A DNA stretch of 64,000 nt from Providencia rettgeri (GTDB lineage: Bacteria > Pseudomonadota > Gammaproteobacteria > Enterobacterales > Enterobacteriaceae). The stretch covers positions 2,046,001-2,110,000 of the forward strand of contig NZ_CP163512.1 in the NCBI RefSeq assembly GCF_041075285.1. Direction: 5' to 3'. The notes under the pieces were generated by a model. That model was not told where the DNA came from and did no database searches. It was given only the letters and a program-made list of their open reading frames with translations. Position numbers and translations under genes: made by a program. Positions within the stretch are counted from its first letter, which is position 1. Each line of letters begins with the position of its first letter. Positions 27,731 to 37,763 of the stretch are shown in pieces.

Positions 27731-28399
27731 ATGGCTAATCTTAGAAAATTAATCTATTGTATGATAATCAGTGGATTAAGCTTAACTTCTGCCATATCGC
27801 AAGCGTCTTTACCGCAAGATATCAACCACTATTTTCGCCAAGTGCACGGTAAAAATAACCAGGTGTCTATTGAAATCAAAACCCCCATTGAAAAATGGCC
27901 AAACTGTGAAAAACCGCAAATTAGCCCGCCGATTGGTGGGCGCAATATGGGAAATGTGTCCGTCCCCGTGCAATGTGGGAAGAAAAAGCAGTTTCTGCAA
28001 CTCACGGTGAATGTCACGGGGCAATATTATGTGGCAACACGTCACTTAAACCCCGGTGAAACGATTGAATTTGTTGATATAGGAACTAAAAAAGGCCTGT
28101 TACATAAATTACCTGCGGGAGCGAGCACCGATAAAATGGTATTACGGGGAGCCATCGTACTGCGCACAATTACTGCCGGTCAAACATTCACCAAATCAAT
28201 GGTTAGGCAGCCTTGGGCCATTAAAGCTGGGCAAACCGTCTTGGTATTTGCCAACGGGGATAATTTCTCGGTGAAATATGAGGGACGTGCCATTAATAAT
28301 GCCACCGTTGGGCAAAATATTCGTGTAAGATTGCTCAACGGTCAAGTGGTCAATGGGTTAGCACAAGAAAATGGTAGTGTTAATATCGCGTTAAAATAA
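27731..28399 (+). CDS. flgA: FlgA, P-ring assembly chaperone
   Basis: FlgA is the periplasmic chaperone for FlgI in P-ring formation. The ATG at 27731 (MANLRKLIYC) has a strong AGGAGG site ten bases upstream and leads directly into a signal peptide (ISGLSLTSAISQA), giving 222 residues. An upstream GTG at 27695 is less likely. The SAF-domain part contains YYVATRHLNPGETI and VLRGAIVLRTITAGQ. It is divergent from flgB. Confidence 0.95.
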   Translation: MANLRKLIYCMIISGLSLTSAISQASLPQDINHYFRQVHGKNNQVSIEIKTPIEKWPNCEKPQISPPIGGRNMGNVSVPVQCGKKKQFLQLTVNVTGQYYVATRHLNPGETIEFVDIGTKKGLLHKLPAGASTDKMVLRGAIVLRTITAGQTFTKSMVRQPWAIKAGQTVLVFANGDNFSVKYEGRAINNATVGQNIRVRLLNGQVVNGLAQENGSVNIALK

Positions 28400-28533
28400 A
28401 CACCATCAAGACCGTGAATATTTATTCTAATTAATTCAAGCCCCATCAAGGCGATAAGCGAATGAGTGCAGTTAACACAGAGGCGACTTGAAGTATGACG
28501 AATAAAGGCAATATTTTGTAACACTATCGTGAC

Positions 28534-28560
28534 TAAAGATCCCACAAAATACGCCGATAA
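28534..28560 (+). promoter_or_regulatory. Sigma-28 (FliA) promoter of flgMN
   Basis: The sequence reads TAAAGATC, 11 nt, GCCGATAA. This is a perfect -10 and a near-perfect -35 at exact FliA spacing. It lies about 38 bp upstream of flgM and makes the anti-sigma factor and FlgN part of the late regulon, as in E. coli. Confidence 0.9.
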
Positions 28561-28598
28561 CTCACATAAGATAAAAATCGGGAATAGGAAAACACATT

Positions 28599-28901
28599 AT
28601 GGCTATTGAGCAAACCCCTGCAATTTCTGCGCTGACTCAGGTAACAACCCGCGATCCTCAAGATGCGGCAGCCCCGATGCGTGATAAAAAAGTGTCTGCG
28701 GATGTCAGCGTCAAAGAGAGTACGTTTGTACCTAGCGAATTACAAAAAAAATTATTGCAGCCACAAGCCTCTGATATTGACATCGCAAAAGTTGAAAAAA
28801 TTAAGCAAGCTATCAAAGATGGCACCCTCACCATGGACACTGAAAAAATTGCTGATGGCATTTTACGCGATGCCCATGAATGCATGTTATCAATGAAATA
28901 A
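28599..28901 (+). CDS. flgM: FlgM, anti-sigma-28 factor
   Basis: FlgM binds FliA and blocks late flagellar transcription until it is exported through the finished hook. The 100-residue protein has a disordered N-terminal half and the C-terminal sigma-binding helices (DIAKVEKIKQAIKDGTLTMD, then EKIADGILRDAHECM). A sigma-28 promoter lies directly upstream, giving the expected feedback loop. flgN starts 9 bp later. Confidence 0.95.
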   Translation: MAIEQTPAISALTQVTTRDPQDAAAPMRDKKVSADVSVKESTFVPSELQKKLLQPQASDIDIAKVEKIKQAIKDGTLTMDTEKIADGILRDAHECMLSMK

Positions 28902-28910
28902 ATAACCGCT

Positions 28911-29351
28911 ATGATTGATGAATTACTGATATTGTTAGAGCAGCAGCTTGCTCATTTGCAATCACTGCAAATTGTGATGAAAAATGAAGAAATTTTGTTA
29001 GGTTATCACCGTGTGCCGCCTTCACCTTTCCAAGAAACGACTGAACAAAAACGTTTTCTCGTTGCGGCGATAAGCCACGGTGAAACCAACCGCTTACAGC
29101 TCGAGGCACAGGCCGAAGTGACTGCCCCCTATGAAGGTAATGCGGCCTTAGCAGATTTATGGGAAGCGATAAAAACATTAACCACCGACCTAAAAGAGCT
29201 GAACTATCGTAATCATCAAATGCTGCAATTGCATATTGAGCTCAACGCCCAGCGCCTCAATTTCGTTAAAAAGCACAATAACCAGACTACCTATGGCGCT
29301 GATGGTTTAGAGTCTAAACGCCCTGTTTTAGGTAAGAAAATTTCGATTTAG
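28911..29351 (+). CDS. flgN: FlgN, export chaperone for FlgK and FlgL
   Basis: FlgN is the cytoplasmic chaperone that delivers FlgK and FlgL to the export gate. The 146-residue protein is largely helical, with ELLILLEQQLAHLQSLQIVM at the start and NYRNHQMLQLHIELNAQRL near the C-terminus, as in the family. It follows flgM by 9 bp and shares its sigma-28 promoter. Confidence 0.93.
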   Translation: MIDELLILLEQQLAHLQSLQIVMKNEEILLGYHRVPPSPFQETTEQKRFLVAAISHGETNRLQLEAQAEVTAPYEGNAALADLWEAIKTLTTDLKELNYRNHQMLQLHIELNAQRLNFVKKHNNQTTYGADGLESKRPVLGKKISI

Positions 29352-29513
29352 TGTGCGAAGAGGTTTAGCTAAAACCGCTTAATCAGATAATAAACACACT
29401 CTCATCTATCGTGGCGAGACGCCTTAATGGCGCGCCATTCGGCTAAATCTCCCTGTGCTGCCTTTAGCTTAAGGTGCATGATACAAACGTTATTTAACAT
29501 TTATCACGTTTGT

Positions 29514-29777
29514 TTAGGGAAGGCCGCCATTAAGCAAAAAAGCTAATATCAGATGAAATACAAAAAATGAAGCCACTATAATATAAGGGATCAAAATAAC
29601 TAAAGCTAAACAAAACAATAAAATACGATATTTACGCAATTCAAGTTGTATCGCAATCCACAAAAAGGACGCGCTAAATAGTAAAGCAAAATACCAGTCT
29701 AATTTCCTGACAAGGTAAAATGATCCCCGTATTAACGTTAGCATATCCAAATTTAACGCTCCGTTTCGCCCCAACAC
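29514..29777 (-). CDS. Small hypothetical membrane protein
   Basis: I do not recognise this 87-residue frame. It has two clear hydrophobic helices, FALLFSASFLWIAIQ (about residues 30-44) and a longer one from about residue 51 to 80. A GTG start with AAGGGGA very close by is possible, and an ATG twelve codons on (MLTLIRG) is an alternative. It stands alone between flgN and flhA, at the place where flhE would be expected. It has no signal peptide or length resembling FlhE. Confidence 0.4.
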   Translation of the reverse strand: MLGRNGALNLDMLTLIRGSFYLVRKLDWYFALLFSASFLWIAIQLELRKYRILLFCLALVILIPYIIVASFFVFHLILAFLLNGGLP

Positions 29778-29972
29778 TTCCCCTTATCCTTACATAATAA
29801 GAAGTCATTATTCCCTTAACCATTAGATAGTTCGTAATATCGTCTATGTTGGATATGACAAAACAATAAATGTAGCTAACGAATACTCTCTACTTACGCA
29901 TAAAGTTTATAAATCATTCGATTGGGCACCCTATCGCATAAGAACCAGTACCCAATATACCTAAAAATATAA

Positions 29973-32072
29973 TCAGCTACCGCTAATCATTGACGTCATT
30001 CTAATCTTGCGATGATCTGTCATTTCTAGATTGGACATAACTACCAACTGTGGCAAGCTGCGGCGCAAAAAGCGTGACAGAATTAGCCGTAACGCATGGT
30101 TCACTAATAAAACGTTAGGCGCGCCCATCGCTTCTTGGTGAGAAATGGCCTGCTCTGCTTGTGTTTGAATAAACTGCGCAAGGTTTGGCTCCAATCCACC
30201 ACCATTTTTCGCAGCTTGCAGCAGAATTTGTTCCAGCCCTGCATCTAACCCAATTACTTGGATTTCTTCTGCATTACCAAACCATTGCTGAGTGATGGCA
30301 CGCCCTAGCGCGATACGGACTTGTGAGGTGAGATAGTCTGTGTCTTTTTGCTCACCGTTTTCCCCTGCCATTTCCGCTAGCGTCTCAATGATGGTGCGCA
30401 TATCGCGGATCACCACATCTTCCATTAATAAATTTTGCAAAACACGATGCAAAATAGTTAATGAAATGGTGTCTGGGATCAAGTCATCCGCCAGCTTCGG
30501 CATCTCTTTTTTCACGCGGTCATACAACATTTGCGCTTCTTGGCGACCAAACAGTGTGCTTGCGTTTTGCAGTAAGATTTGGTTGAAGTGCGTTGCGACT
30601 GCCGTACTCGCTGACACCACAGTATAACCTTGAATTTGCGCCTCTTCGCGTAAATCGTCATCAATCCAAACGGCGGGCAGACCAAAAGCAGGCTCTTTTG
30701 TCGCGTCACCTTGTAATGTTCCTACCGCATTACCCGGATCGATGGCTAAACTGCGCCCAGGCTGTGCTTCGCCACGTCCTACCTCTGCCCCTTTAATTAA
30801 AATTCGATACTCACAAGGGGAAAGGGCCAAGTTGTCACATATGTGGACAACCGGAGGTAAATAACCTATTTCTTGAGCAAATTTTTTACGTAAGCCACGT
30901 AAGCGACCTAATAATTCCCCTTGCTGGTCGTTATCCACCAGAGGGATCAATCGATACCCCACCTCCATGGCTAATAAATCTTCTAATTGCACATCATCCC
31001 ATGTAGCTTCCACCACTTTATTGGCTTCTTGGAAATGTTGTGCTTGGCTACTATCCCCTTTCGCACTTTCAGGTTGTTGGGATTTACGTACTAAATACCA
31101 ACCCAGTCCCGCCAGTGCCGCCGTAAATAATAGGAAGACAAAGTTTGGCATGCCAGGGATCAGACCAATCAACCCAAGGACACCGGCACTAAGCCACATT
31201 ACACGCGGATTATTGAATAGTTGGTTGACCATCTGCTCACCAACGTCTTCATCGGTCGCAACACGGGTAACAATAACCCCCGCCGCAGTGGAGATAATCA
31301 ATGCAGGAATTTGGGCAACCAAACCATCACCAATTGTCAGCAAGGTATAGGCGCTGGTGGCATCCCCCAGCGACATATTATGTTGACCGACACCGACAAT
31401 TAAACCGCCTACCACGTTGATCACCATTATCATGATCCCCGCGATGGCATCTCCGCGCACAAATTTACTCGCACCATCCATCGAACCATAAAAGTCGGCT
31501 TCTTGAGTCACTTCGGCACGACGTTTTTTGGCTTCGTCATCATTGATGATCCCAGCGTTAAGATCCGCATCGATAGCCATTTGCTTACCTGGCATACCAT
31601 CTAACACAAAGCGAGCACCCACTTCGGCGATACGTCCTGCCCCTTTGGTGATCACCATAAAGTTAATTAAAACAAGGATAATAAACACCACAATACCGAT
31701 GGCAAAGTTACCACCGACTAAAAAGTGACCGAATGCCTCAACAACTCGCCCTGCCGCATCGGGTCCAGTATGTCCATCTAACAAAATAATTCGCGTCGAT
31801 GCGATATTTAACGACAGACGCAATAACGTGGCGAACAGCAAAATAGTTGGAAATGCGGCAAAATCCAGTGTGCGCTTGGTGAACATGGCCACCAATAACA
31901 CCATGATAGAAAGAGCAATATTAAAGGTAAAAAGTAAATCTAATAAAAATGCCGGTAATGGCAATACCATCATCGACAAAATCAATAAAATAAGCACTGG
32001 ACCCGCGAGTATTTGCCACTGCGTTCCTTGTAAGTTTTTCGGCAATTTTAAAAGTGCAGCCAAATTAGCCAT
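29973..32072 (-). CDS. flhA: FlhA, flagellar export-gate protein
   Basis: FlhA forms the nonameric ring of the export gate that receives chaperone-substrate complexes. I start it at the ATG at 32072 (MANLAALLKLPKN), behind GGAGAG, overlapping the flhB stop by 8 bp. This drops 27 upstream codons and leaves 699 residues. About eight N-terminal membrane helices include the conserved FHIPEP-like region (LFATLLRLSLNIASTRIIL, GKQMAIDADLNAG). The C-terminal cytoplasmic domain follows. No flhE is found after it. Confidence 0.97.
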   Translation of the reverse strand: MANLAALLKLPKNLQGTQWQILAGPVLILLILSMMVLPLPAFLLDLLFTFNIALSIMVLLVAMFTKRTLDFAAFPTILLFATLLRLSLNIASTRIILLDGHTGPDAAGRVVEAFGHFLVGGNFAIGIVVFIILVLINFMVITKGAGRIAEVGARFVLDGMPGKQMAIDADLNAGIINDDEAKKRRAEVTQEADFYGSMDGASKFVRGDAIAGIMIMVINVVGGLIVGVGQHNMSLGDATSAYTLLTIGDGLVAQIPALIISTAAGVIVTRVATDEDVGEQMVNQLFNNPRVMWLSAGVLGLIGLIPGMPNFVFLLFTAALAGLGWYLVRKSQQPESAKGDSSQAQHFQEANKVVEATWDDVQLEDLLAMEVGYRLIPLVDNDQQGELLGRLRGLRKKFAQEIGYLPPVVHICDNLALSPCEYRILIKGAEVGRGEAQPGRSLAIDPGNAVGTLQGDATKEPAFGLPAVWIDDDLREEAQIQGYTVVSASTAVATHFNQILLQNASTLFGRQEAQMLYDRVKKEMPKLADDLIPDTISLTILHRVLQNLLMEDVVIRDMRTIIETLAEMAGENGEQKDTDYLTSQVRIALGRAITQQWFGNAEEIQVIGLDAGLEQILLQAAKNGGGLEPNLAQFIQTQAEQAISHQEAMGAPNVLLVNHALRLILSRFLRRSLPQLVVMSNLEMTDHRKIRMTSMISGS

Positions 32073-33216
32073 CGCGATTGTTCTCTCCAGCAAAGTCCAG
32101 CGTCGGTGGCACTGGTAAATTTTTCGGTTTTTTCGGTCTGAGCCCACCTTCACGCCGCCAACGACGTAATTGGTAAACCCATGCTAAAACTTCCGCAACC
32201 GCCGCATATAAGGCGACAGGAATACTTTGTCCTATCTCTGCATGACGATATAACGCCCTTGCAAGCGGCGGCGCTTCTAATTGTAATATTCGGTGCTCTT
32301 CACCAATTTCCTTTATGCGTTGCGCAATAACACCGGCACCTTTTGCTAACACTTTTGGTGCCCCCATTCGCTTATCATCATATTTCAAGGCTACTGCATA
32401 GTGAGTTGGGTTGGTGACTATCACATCCGCCAGTGGCACATCAGCCATCATCCGATTACGCGCTATCGCCCGTTGTTGTTGGCGAATTTTGGCTTTGATA
32501 TGTGGGTCACCCTCTTGCTGTTTAAATTCATCTTTAATTTCTTGGCGACTCATACGCAATTTCTTTAAATGGGAACGAAATTGGTAAAACACATCAAACG
32601 CCACCATCGGGATCAGCAAGAACACAATCAAGTACCCCGCAAAAATCACCTTATGCAGCGCATTACTGAGTGCGGTGATGGGGGATTCCATCACTAGATG
32701 CAGTAATGAAGGCCAGCTTTGCCATAAAAAAATGAAGGCCCCTAGCCCAACAAACAGTGATTTTAAAATCGCCTTAAATAATTCCGATAACGCATTCATC
32801 GAAAAAATACGTTTTAACCCTTTAATTGGATTGAGTTTTTTTAAATCGAACTTAATCAGCTTACTGTTAAACACTAACCCGCCCACGAGTGATGATGCAG
32901 AGATCCCCACCAAAGCCAACCCGCCAATAACCGGCAGTAATGCAAATAATGCTTCACTAACCACTCGCCCTAAATAGCTGATCATTAAGCCGGTATTTTG
33001 CAAATAGTGGCCATCAAAAATAAAACCTTGGCGAGCGATTTGGCGAAGTTGTGTCGCAAGGTGTCCACCGCTTAGCCAAAGCAAGCTAATCCCCGCCAAC
33101 ATCATCATTAGCGAGCTCAGTTCTTTTGAACGAACGATTTGCCCATCATCCTTGGCTTTCTGCTTTTTATGGGGGGTGGGCTCTTCTGTTTTTTCTACAT
33201 CACTCTCGTCGGACAC
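32065..33216 (-). CDS. flhB: FlhB, export substrate-specificity switch protein
   Basis: FlhB switches export from rod/hook to filament substrates by self-cleavage. The 383-residue protein has four membrane helices and the cytoplasmic domain with the NPTH autocleavage motif at about residue 269 (VTNPTHYAVALKYDD). The N-terminus (EKTEEPTPHKKQKAKDDGQI) is typical. It is coupled to flhA by overlap. Confidence 0.97.
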   Translation of the reverse strand: MSDESDVEKTEEPTPHKKQKAKDDGQIVRSKELSSLMMMLAGISLLWLSGGHLATQLRQIARQGFIFDGHYLQNTGLMISYLGRVVSEALFALLPVIGGLALVGISASSLVGGLVFNSKLIKFDLKKLNPIKGLKRIFSMNALSELFKAILKSLFVGLGAFIFLWQSWPSLLHLVMESPITALSNALHKVIFAGYLIVFLLIPMVAFDVFYQFRSHLKKLRMSRQEIKDEFKQQEGDPHIKAKIRQQQRAIARNRMMADVPLADVIVTNPTHYAVALKYDDKRMGAPKVLAKGAGVIAQRIKEIGEEHRILQLEAPPLARALYRHAEIGQSIPVALYAAVAEVLAWVYQLRRWRREGGLRPKKPKNLPVPPTLDFAGENNRDG

Positions 33217-33322
33217 CGTGGTTCCAATATTTAGCGAAAATACGAGTTATCGCTATAGCATGACAGAGTGTAAAAAAATCAATGGTGGAAAATAGACGCA
33301 GTTCGAGGGGGTTATTTGCCTA

Positions 33323-34216
33323 TTGAGCAATAAGTCAGCAATCTTGCGAAGGGGTTCGCAAACCTGTGCACCTGCTGAAGGTAATCCTATAGTTAGCATT
33401 AATAATAGTATTGATATACTGAATACTCGCTTAGTTATCCCGTTATTCGATAGCAGGCTAGTTAAGAAGCCATTACCTGTTCACTTAAATGTAAAATTGT
33501 TGATCAACGGGCAGTTTTTTATTTTAATGACTCACCAAATGGCTTGCGACCCTTATTCATTATTAGGGAAAGAAATCGTTGACATGAACGGTCAACGAGA
33601 CACCATTAAACACACGATCAACTTACTGATTGCTGGCTTTTCACAACACAAGGTTAGTATGGATATTTGTCATCTTGTTGCGCCTGATGTTTCCTTAGAA
33701 GATGCCCCTAAGGAGGCCTTACGTATGCTTAATTGGCTAAAACAACAAGGCATTATTGATCCTCTATTTCAACGCATTGAATATGGAGAAGTGATTTATC
33801 GCCCGATGCCTGCGTATAAAGAGCCAATTTTGTATGTTATCAATGATGAGATAGTGCCAACCCAATTACCCGAAGATACCTTGAAAAATTATTTATCGAT
33901 CGTCACGGAACACACCGTATTCCATGCAGGCGGCAATGGTATTGGTATTTACTGCCCGCAATGCGGCGCAGAACAAACGGAACACAGCCATGCATGGAGC
34001 GATGCCATTTCCGATTGGTATGAGGGGAAAACCGAAAACTTAGCGTGTTTTCGATGCGATTTTCATTCACCCCTTTCTCATTGGCAATTTAACCCACAGT
34101 GGGCTTTTGGTAACTTAGGTTTTAGCTTTCATAATTGGGATATACGCGATGATTTTATTAGCCAATTTGAACTCACACTCGGCAGTAAAATTATTGCAGT
34201 CTACCAACATGACTAA
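33323..34216 (+). CDS. CcdB-like toxin domain fused to a zinc-ribbon protein of unknown function
   Basis: The 297-residue frame starts with TTG behind GAGGGGG. Residues of about 22-107 resemble CcdB, the gyrase-poisoning toxin: TRLVIPLFDSRLV, LLINGQFFILMTHQMA, and IKHTINLLIAGF at the toxin C-terminus. The usual terminal Trp-Gly-Ile is Ala-Gly-Phe here. From about residue 113 a second, unrecognised domain follows, with two cysteine pairs, CPQC (near 211) and CFRC (near 242), suggesting zinc binding. No CcdA-like gene is adjacent. It could be two genes, a ccdB remnant and a protein starting at the ATG at 33659 behind AAGG, that happen to share a frame. Biochemical activity is unknown. Confidence 0.6.
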   Translation: MSNKSAILRRGSQTCAPAEGNPIVSINNSIDILNTRLVIPLFDSRLVKKPLPVHLNVKLLINGQFFILMTHQMACDPYSLLGKEIVDMNGQRDTIKHTINLLIAGFSQHKVSMDICHLVAPDVSLEDAPKEALRMLNWLKQQGIIDPLFQRIEYGEVIYRPMPAYKEPILYVINDEIVPTQLPEDTLKNYLSIVTEHTVFHAGGNGIGIYCPQCGAEQTEHSHAWSDAISDWYEGKTENLACFRCDFHSPLSHWQFNPQWAFGNLGFSFHNWDIRDDFISQFELTLGSKIIAVYQHD

Positions 34217-34223
34217 CAAAAAA

Positions 34224-34523
34224 TCATTCGGAAGTCGGGTTTAAGGTAATTCGCATACCAACAGCTTGTGCATATTTAAGCAATGTGCCAAGTTTCGGAT
34301 CAAATTGCCCTTTTTCTAAACGGGAAATATTTTGTTTTTGCGTTTGCATTTTCTCTGCAATCTCAAGTTGTGTGAAATTATTCGCAAGGCGAGCCTTTCG
34401 CAATTGATTGATTAACGCTTTACGCATTTCCAGTTCAAGACTTGCCGTTTCTTGCTCAGTAACCTCTTGCCTTTGCTGTTTTTCATCATTTACCAAAGTG
34501 GAAATCAAATCATTATTTATCAT
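34224..34523 (-). CDS. XRE-family HTH regulator, antitoxin-like
   Basis: The 99-residue protein has a C-terminal helix-turn-helix of XRE type (LANNFTQLEIAEKMQTQKQN, then ISRLEKGQFDPKLGTLLKYA), preceded by a charged helix. It resembles HigA-type antitoxins and single-domain repressors. It is convergent with the CcdB-like fusion, with only 7 bp between stops. No RelE/HigB-like toxin gene lies beside it in the 113 bp before cheZ. The function as antitoxin is inference. Confidence 0.7.
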   Translation of the reverse strand: MINNDLISTLVNDEKQQRQEVTEQETASLELEMRKALINQLRKARLANNFTQLEIAEKMQTQKQNISRLEKGQFDPKLGTLLKYAQAVGMRITLNPTSE

Positions 34524-34636
34524 GTGAATACACTCAGATACAGTAAGCTAATTAATTGAAAATAGCGGATTTGAAGCTACGCTAACAAGAGTGAATTAGG
34601 TAGCCCCATGAAAAGCTTTCACGTTATCGTAATAAA

Positions 34637-35275
34637 TTAAAAGCCCAGTTCATCAAGCAGATCATCCACTTGAGATTGTGATGCCATCACATTGACACCT
34701 TCTTTATTAATTTGCGGCCCATTGAGCAGACTTTCGCTTTGCGTTTTTACACGCATTTCAGGAGGTGTATTTTCCATAAGCAATGCGAGCAGTTGTTTCT
34801 CAGCTTCTTCAACCACTTCCATCATTTTTTTGATGACTTGCCCCGTTAAGTCCTGAAAATCTTGTGCCATCATGATCTCCAGCAACTCCGCTTTCGTGGT
34901 TTCACTGTTTTCGATCACTTGCCCTAAAAAGGCTTCGGTTGACTCACGTAATTGCTCAGGAACCCCATCACTCGTTGTTGCTTGCCATTGTTGTTGCAGC
35001 GCCTGTGCATTTTTATTCATATCCACTTGCAGTGGTTTAATGATATCAATCCCATTTAAGGTTTTTTCTGCCGCTTGTGCCGTCATTTGTGCGATATAAC
35101 GCAGCCTGTCTTTGCCATCTGGAATGCTGGCGACCGCTTGTTGAACGCTCTTTTCTAGGCCCAATTCGCGCATACTTTCACGCAGGGTTCTCATTAGTGT
35201 ACCAATGCGCGTAATGACTTGTTTTAAATCATCATTACCATTGCGAACACCTTCCATACCCACTTGTTCAGTCAT
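34637..35275 (-). CDS. cheZ: CheZ, CheY-P phosphatase
   Basis: CheZ dephosphorylates CheY-P and so restores smooth swimming. The 212-residue protein is a long helical hairpin with the active-site segment MMAQDFQDLTGQVIKKMM (Asp and Gln catalytic positions) at about residues 133-150. The C-terminal peptide ASQSQVDDLLDELGF is the CheY-binding tail. It follows cheY as the last gene of the che operon. Confidence 0.97.
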   Translation of the reverse strand: MTEQVGMEGVRNGNDDLKQVITRIGTLMRTLRESMRELGLEKSVQQAVASIPDGKDRLRYIAQMTAQAAEKTLNGIDIIKPLQVDMNKNAQALQQQWQATTSDGVPEQLRESTEAFLGQVIENSETTKAELLEIMMAQDFQDLTGQVIKKMMEVVEEAEKQLLALLMENTPPEMRVKTQSESLLNGPQINKEGVNVMASQSQVDDLLDELGF

Positions 35276-35299
35276 GAAAATCTCCTTTGGTACGCACTG

Positions 35300-35692
35300 T
35301 TATTGCAGACCCATTTTTTCAAATACTTTGTTTAATTTTTCTTCTAAAATAGCGGCAGTGAACGGCTTAACCACATAACCACTCGCCCCTGCTTGCGCAG
35401 CAGCAATAATGTTTTCTTTTTTCGCTTCTGCCGTCACCATCAAAACAGGAATGTGCTTGAGTGCATCATCGCCGCGAATGGTTTTAAGCAGCTCTAAACC
35501 GTCCATATTTGGCATATTCCAGTCTGCAACCACAAAATCAATATTGCCCGCACGGATTTTTTCCAATGCATCAACACCATCTTCTGCTTCTTCTATTTTG
35601 ATAAACCCGAGCTCTTTTAATAAGTTACGAACGATGCGACGCATGGTAGAAAAATCATCAACAACCAGAAAACTAAGATCTTTAGCGGCCAT
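35300..35692 (-). CDS. cheY: CheY, chemotaxis response regulator
   Basis: CheY carries the signal from CheA to the motor switch. Starting at the ATG at 35692 ([19 protein letters not shown]) the protein has 130 residues. The phospho-acceptor is Asp57 ([13 protein letters not shown]), with the acidic pair Asp12-Asp13, Thr87 (VMVTAEA) and the lysine of GYVVKPF. It is nearly identical to E. coli CheY. An upstream start two codons earlier is possible. Confidence 0.98.
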   Translation of the reverse strand: MAAKDLSFLVVDDFSTMRRIVRNLLKELGFIKIEEAEDGVDALEKIRAGNIDFVVADWNMPNMDGLELLKTIRGDDALKHIPVLMVTAEAKKENIIAAAQAGASGYVVKPFTAAILEEKLNKVFEKMGLQ

Positions 35693-35731
35693 AACCACTC
35701 CTTCAAATACAATTGTGAATTTCCATCTCTG

Positions 35732-36799
35732 TTACACAGTGATGGAAGAAAGTCTTGCTAAAACACTTGGGGCCATTTTTCGAATATCTTGCACTTCGTC
35801 CACCGCATCCATTTCAATCGCGGCCCGTGGCATGCCAAACACAACGCAACTGCTTTCGTTCTGTGCGTAGGTGAAAGCCCCTTGCTTACGTAAATTCAAT
35901 AGCCCTTTAGCGCCATCCATCCCCATGCCGGTCAATAACACACCAATACATTTACGTCCGACACATTGGGCAACTGAATCAAATAACACATCCACTGATG
36001 GACGATGACGATTTACTGGTTCGCTTTGCTGTAAAATCACTTGGAAACCTTTGCCTTTATCTGCGATCAACATGTGTGAATCGCCGGGGGCAATATAGGC
36101 ATGGCCTTTTTGCAATAACTCGTTGTTTTCAGCTTCTTTTACCGTCAATACACATATTTTATTCAGTCTGTCAGCAAATGAACGTGTAAATCCTGCTGGC
36201 ATGTGCTGCGTGATCACCACCGGTGGGCACTCACGTGGCAACATTTCTAAAAATTGTCGGATGGCTTCGGTGCCCCCTGTGGATGCCCCTACCGCAATCA
36301 CTCGGCTGTTACACACATAAGGAGATAAGGCTTTTCCTTGGGAAATCGGTTCAGCGACCTTTTTCTCCGAACGGGCAAAACGACTACGCTGAGTCATTTT
36401 TGACATTGCCGCCGCACGGATTTTTTCACCAATAATATCGCGATAGCTCATCATGGTTTCGCGAATACCAATCTGCGGTTTAGTCACAAAATCTACCGCC
36501 CCAAGCTCCAACGCTTTTAGGGTCACTTCGGAACCTTTTGATGTTAATGTGGATACCATCACCACAGGCATGGGATGCAAACGCATTAATTTTTCTAAAA
36601 AATCGATACCATCCATGCGAGGCATTTCAACATCTAACGTGACTACATCAGGTTCCAACTGTTTTATTAAATCACGTGCAACGTAAGGATCAGGCGCGGT
36701 ATCAACGACCTCCATGTCATCATGGCTATTAATGATTTCACGCATTAATTGACGCATCAGTGCTGAGTCATCCACACATAGCACTTTAATTTTTTTCAT
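35732..36799 (-). CDS. cheB: CheB, receptor methylesterase
   Basis: CheB removes methyl groups from receptors when phosphorylated by CheA. The 355-residue protein has a receiver domain with Asp56 ([13 protein letters not shown]) and a C-terminal esterase domain. The latter has the catalytic Ser in [10 protein letters not shown], His in TQHMPAGFT and Asp in [12 protein letters not shown]. The start overlaps the cheR stop by one base (TAATG). Confidence 0.97.
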   Translation of the reverse strand: MKKIKVLCVDDSALMRQLMREIINSHDDMEVVDTAPDPYVARDLIKQLEPDVVTLDVEMPRMDGIDFLEKLMRLHPMPVVMVSTLTSKGSEVTLKALELGAVDFVTKPQIGIRETMMSYRDIIGEKIRAAAMSKMTQRSRFARSEKKVAEPISQGKALSPYVCNSRVIAVGASTGGTEAIRQFLEMLPRECPPVVITQHMPAGFTRSFADRLNKICVLTVKEAENNELLQKGHAYIAPGDSHMLIADKGKGFQVILQQSEPVNRHRPSVDVLFDSVAQCVGRKCIGVLLTGMGMDGAKGLLNLRKQGAFTYAQNESSCVVFGMPRAAIEMDAVDEVQDIRKMAPSVLARLSSITV

Positions 36800-37677
36800 T
36801 ACCCCCTCCTTTCAGCTTGTACGCTGTAGACGGTTTGTCCTTTAATCACAAAGCGTTGCGTTAATTGTGATAGGTTTTCTGAATGCCCAATAAATAACAA
36901 GCCATCTGGCTTAAGTAGCGGAGCAAAACGCTCAAGCATTTTTATTTGCATGTCTTTATCAAAGTAAATCATTACATTCCGGCAAAAAATCGCATCAAAG
37001 CGGTACTGGAGCTGCCAGTCATTGTCACTTAAGTTTAAGTAACGAAATTCAATCATCTGCCTTAACGCGGGTTTAACTCGTGCATAGCCTTCAAATTCCC
37101 CCACCCCTTTCATAAAGTAACGTTGGCGCTGAAGTGCACTCAGTGATTTCAATTCCTCTATGCGATAAACCCCTTGCTTTGCTTTTTCAAGCACTTCCGT
37201 ATCAATATCACTGGCAATCACTTTGGCATTAACGGCATTCGGACCCAATACGTCACTTAAGGTCATCGCAATAGAATAAGGCTCTTCCCCCGTTGACGAT
37301 GCAGCACACCAAATGGTGATTGGGCTATTTTTACGTGTGCGAATAAAATCCGTTAACGTGACAAAATGGTGCGGCTCACGAAAAAATGCCGTTAAGTTTG
37401 TCGTCAATGCATTCACAAAAGCTTGCCATTCCTCATGATGTGGCTCGCGTTCAAGCATTCGCAGGTAGTCTGAAAAATTGTCGAAATTACAGTCACGTAA
37501 CCGTTTTAATAATCGGTTATAGACCATATTTTTTTTATTCATGGTTAGGACTATGCCTGATTTTTTATGAATAAATCGACAAACCCGACCAAACTCATCA
37601 TCAGTCAGTGGTTCTATCTGTGGTACAAAAAGCATCGTACTTGTCGTCCTATTCAATAAAAATCCAGAAGCAGCCAC
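36799..37677 (-). CDS. cheR: CheR, receptor methyltransferase
   Basis: CheR methylates receptor glutamates using S-adenosylmethionine. The 292-residue protein has the N-terminal helical domain, [17 protein letters not shown], the SAM-binding [14 protein letters not shown] (about residues 129-142), and [14 protein letters not shown]. An ATG at residue 15 would give 278 residues. Pentapeptide-dependent binding fits the NWETF tail of the second receptor in this cluster. Confidence 0.97.
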   Translation of the reverse strand: MAASGFLLNRTTSTMLFVPQIEPLTDDEFGRVCRFIHKKSGIVLTMNKKNMVYNRLLKRLRDCNFDNFSDYLRMLEREPHHEEWQAFVNALTTNLTAFFREPHHFVTLTDFIRTRKNSPITIWCAASSTGEEPYSIAMTLSDVLGPNAVNAKVIASDIDTEVLEKAKQGVYRIEELKSLSALQRQRYFMKGVGEFEGYARVKPALRQMIEFRYLNLSDNDWQLQYRFDAIFCRNVMIYFDKDMQIKMLERFAPLLKPDGLLFIGHSENLSQLTQRFVIKGQTVYSVQAERRG

Positions 37678-37763
37678 CTAATGTGCTGCCTTTATTGGCA
37701 AAGGAAATGCCAGAAACTGCACATTTCCCTCGACCGAAAACGCCTAATAGGTTTCGTCAACGC

